Shown here: one piece after another, positions 62,466-64,000 of the stretch
Layout: each line of letters begins with the position of its first letter
How positions within the stretch are numbered: the first letter of the stretch is position 1
From: Sulfurimonas sp.
Lineage (GTDB): Bacteria; Campylobacterota; Campylobacteria; Campylobacterales; Sulfurimonadaceae
Assembly (NCBI GenBank): GCA_027063645.1
Contig: JAMORK010000036.1
Span: 1-64,000 of the forward strand
DNA length: 64,000 nucleotides
Direction of reading: 5' to 3'
The notes under the pieces: generated by a model
Databases searched by the model: none
Seen by the model: the letters and a program-made list of their open reading frames with translations, nothing else
What the model was told of the DNA's origin: nothing
Made by a program: the position numbers and the translations under genes

Positions 62466-63532
62466 AACTACTTTTACTTACTCTTCTCTTTTTTTCATCC
62501 CTTTATGCAAACAAGGTTATCTACCTTAGTTATGAAAAAACACCACAAAGAGTAGTAAAAGGGGAGATCTTTCCCATCACACTCAAAGCAATCTCTACTA
62601 TAAGAGATTTTGAAGATATTAAATACAAATTTAAAAACTATACTGGTCTTAAGATACTCAATAAAGTTCCTTATCGAAAGATAAAAGGAAAGTATTATTA
62701 TGAAACATTTTATCTCTTAGTAACAGCTTCAAGAGCAAAACTTCCAGATATTGAAGCATCTTTAGTAAGAACTCAATCAGCAGATTTACAAAGCAATCAA
62801 GAGCCACTACCTACAACATCACTTCTTGGGGAAAAGCTCAATGTGATTACACTCAATCCTAAAAAAGACTTCTCTAATGTGATAGCCAACTCTTTTGAAC
62901 TTCAAGAGTTTAAAACAACAAGTTATGATAAAAAGCACAACATCGTTGTTTTTGTCGCAACTGCAACTAACTCAGATATACATAAAATCAAATTTAAAAA
63001 TGTTTATAAGCAAGGTATAGAGTCTATTAACGATTCCTATTTTGATCCTAAAGTTACCTATTATGTAGTGATCTCTAAAAAACTAGAAAACTTCTCTTTT
63101 AGCTACTTTAATCTCTTAAAAAACAGATATATAAAGATCACTATCCCCATCGTTGTAGATGATGATAGTGTGGTAGCTCAAAGTGATTTAAAACCAAAAG
63201 ACCAATCAAAAGAGCAACTCAAGATGAGTATTGCTGCTATTGTTGCACTTATTGGTTTTTTATTTATAGTATGGAGAAAAAAGTATATCTATCTTATTCT
63301 TATCCTTTTTCCTCTTGCTTATATAATGTACCTTGCTATCCCTCAAAAAGATGTATGTGTGAAAGCAAACTCAGATATTCATCTTCTTCCAGTTGCCAAT
63401 GGGACTATCTTTGAGACAACCTCTGTAGAGCAAACGATGCAAAAAGAGGGAAGTGTCGCTAAGTTTGTCAAAGTGAAACTACATAACGATAAAATTGGTT
63501 GGGTGAAAAATGAAGATACTTGCTCACATTAA
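62459..63532 (+). CDS. Periplasmic/membrane protein: BatD-like N-terminus, central TMs, C-terminal SH3-like domain
   Basis: Signal peptide; beta-rich N-terminal region; hydrophobic segments; C-terminal CVKANSDIHLLPVANGTIFETTSVEQTMQKEGSVAKFVKVKLHNDKIGWVKNEDTC. Confidence 0.75.
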   Translation: MLKLLLLTLLFFSSLYANKVIYLSYEKTPQRVVKGEIFPITLKAISTIRDFEDIKYKFKNYTGLKILNKVPYRKIKGKYYYETFYLLVTASRAKLPDIEASLVRTQSADLQSNQEPLPTTSLLGEKLNVITLNPKKDFSNVIANSFELQEFKTTSYDKKHNIVVFVATATNSDIHKIKFKNVYKQGIESINDSYFDPKVTYYVVISKKLENFSFSYFNLLKNRYIKITIPIVVDDDSVVAQSDLKPKDQSKEQLKMSIAAIVALIGFLFIVWRKKYIYLILILFPLAYIMYLAIPQKDVCVKANSDIHLLPVANGTIFETTSVEQTMQKEGSVAKFVKVKLHNDKIGWVKNEDTCSH

Positions 63533-64000
63533 CTGGTTCTTTGCCACGGTAAATATCTTCATCTCTTTAGTGTTGATGATTATACTCTACCCTATTCTTC
63601 CTCGCCCTTATGCTCGCAAAATTGCAGCATGGTATGTGAGGATCACTATCTTTTTTTCAACAGAGGTCAAAGGGGAAGAGGATCCTGCTACACAGATGTA
63701 CCTTATCAATCATCAAAGTGACTTAGATATAGGTATACTTGAGACCATCTCAAAAAAAGATCTCTCCTGGGTAGCGAAAAAAGAACTTTTTGATGTTCCT
63801 TTTTTTGGCTTAGCTATGAGTATGCCAGAAGATATCCCTATAGAGAGAAAAAGCAAAACATCCCTTATTAGACTCCTTAAAAATGCAAAAGATAGACTCA
63901 ATAAGGGTCGTGTTATAACAATGTTTCCAGAGGGAACACGTTCACGAGATGGAAGAATGCTCCCCTTTAAAAGTGGTGCAAAAGTAGTTGCAGATAAGTA
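63510..64000 (+). CDS. plsC: 1-acyl-sn-glycerol-3-phosphate acyltransferase (partial, runs off right edge)
   Basis: ATG at 63510; MKILAHINWFFATVNIF...YLINHQSDLDIGIL...RVITMFPEGTRSRDGRMLPFKSGAK (NHxxxD and FPEGTRS). Confidence 0.93.
   Translation, partial: MKILAHINWFFATVNIFISLVLMIILYPILPRPYARKIAAWYVRITIFFSTEVKGEEDPATQMYLINHQSDLDIGILETISKKDLSWVAKKELFDVPFFGLAMSMPEDIPIERKSKTSLIRLLKNAKDRLNKGRVITMFPEGTRSRDGRMLPFKSGAKVVADK

Noticed and set aside
1-64000. CRISPR array, prophage, transposase, toxin-antitoxin or restriction system
   Set aside because: None seen on reading the ORF track and intergenic regions; the intergenic regions are short and no regularly spaced repeats were noticed.

Overview
The window is about 64 kb of AT-rich, densely packed bacterial chromosome. 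Gene content and order (Csd1-like M23 peptidase overlapping a bactofilin, split purS/purQ, ctpA-purC-purS-purQ-plsC, SH3-domain periplasmic proteins, Psr/Phs-like Mo-oxidoreductase, no classical SRP/phage/IS content) suggest a free-living Campylobacterota, Sulfurimonas-like; this assignment is inference from memory, not a database hit. Most of it is core genome: mfd (partial), cell-shape genes, folC, diguanylate cyclase, leuS, secDF-yajC, lnt, ppk1, argJ, K+ channel, rpmB, HDOD and CheX-type proteins, rpe, trpF, a fatty-acid block (accA, fabF, acpP, fabG), gpmI, ABC ATPase plus Cys-rich membrane protein, mraY, purN, tRNA-Phe, tmRNA, Fur/PerR regulator, prs, lepA, an AsmA-like / beta-barrel / MMPL / OlsF-like envelope-lipid neighbourhood, grpE-dnaK, HD-GYP regulator, NosL, TlpA, a three-subunit molybdopterin oxidoreductase, hisD, aroK, NnrS-like protein, hemerythrin, ctpA, pur genes, and plsC (partial). 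I saw no CRISPR array, prophage, transposon or defence island. The less ordinary signals are: (1) at least six stop codons buried inside strong hairpins at gene ends; (2) a structured approximately 160-nt region between grpE and dnaK with its own -10 box and a terminator-like hairpin; (3) a HAIR-like element overlapping a near-perfect sigma70 promoter at grpE, with no hrcA immediately upstream; (4) a Fur/PerR-family gene with a 10-bp inverted repeat spanning the -10 box and start codon, spaced as for a leaderless mRNA; (5) a candidate envelope-lipid locus (OlsF-like fusion acyltransferase, MMPL exporter, SPOR-like beta-barrel, AsmA-like protein); (6) an atypically ordered (FeS-NrfD-Mo) TAT-exported oxidoreductase of unknown substrate.
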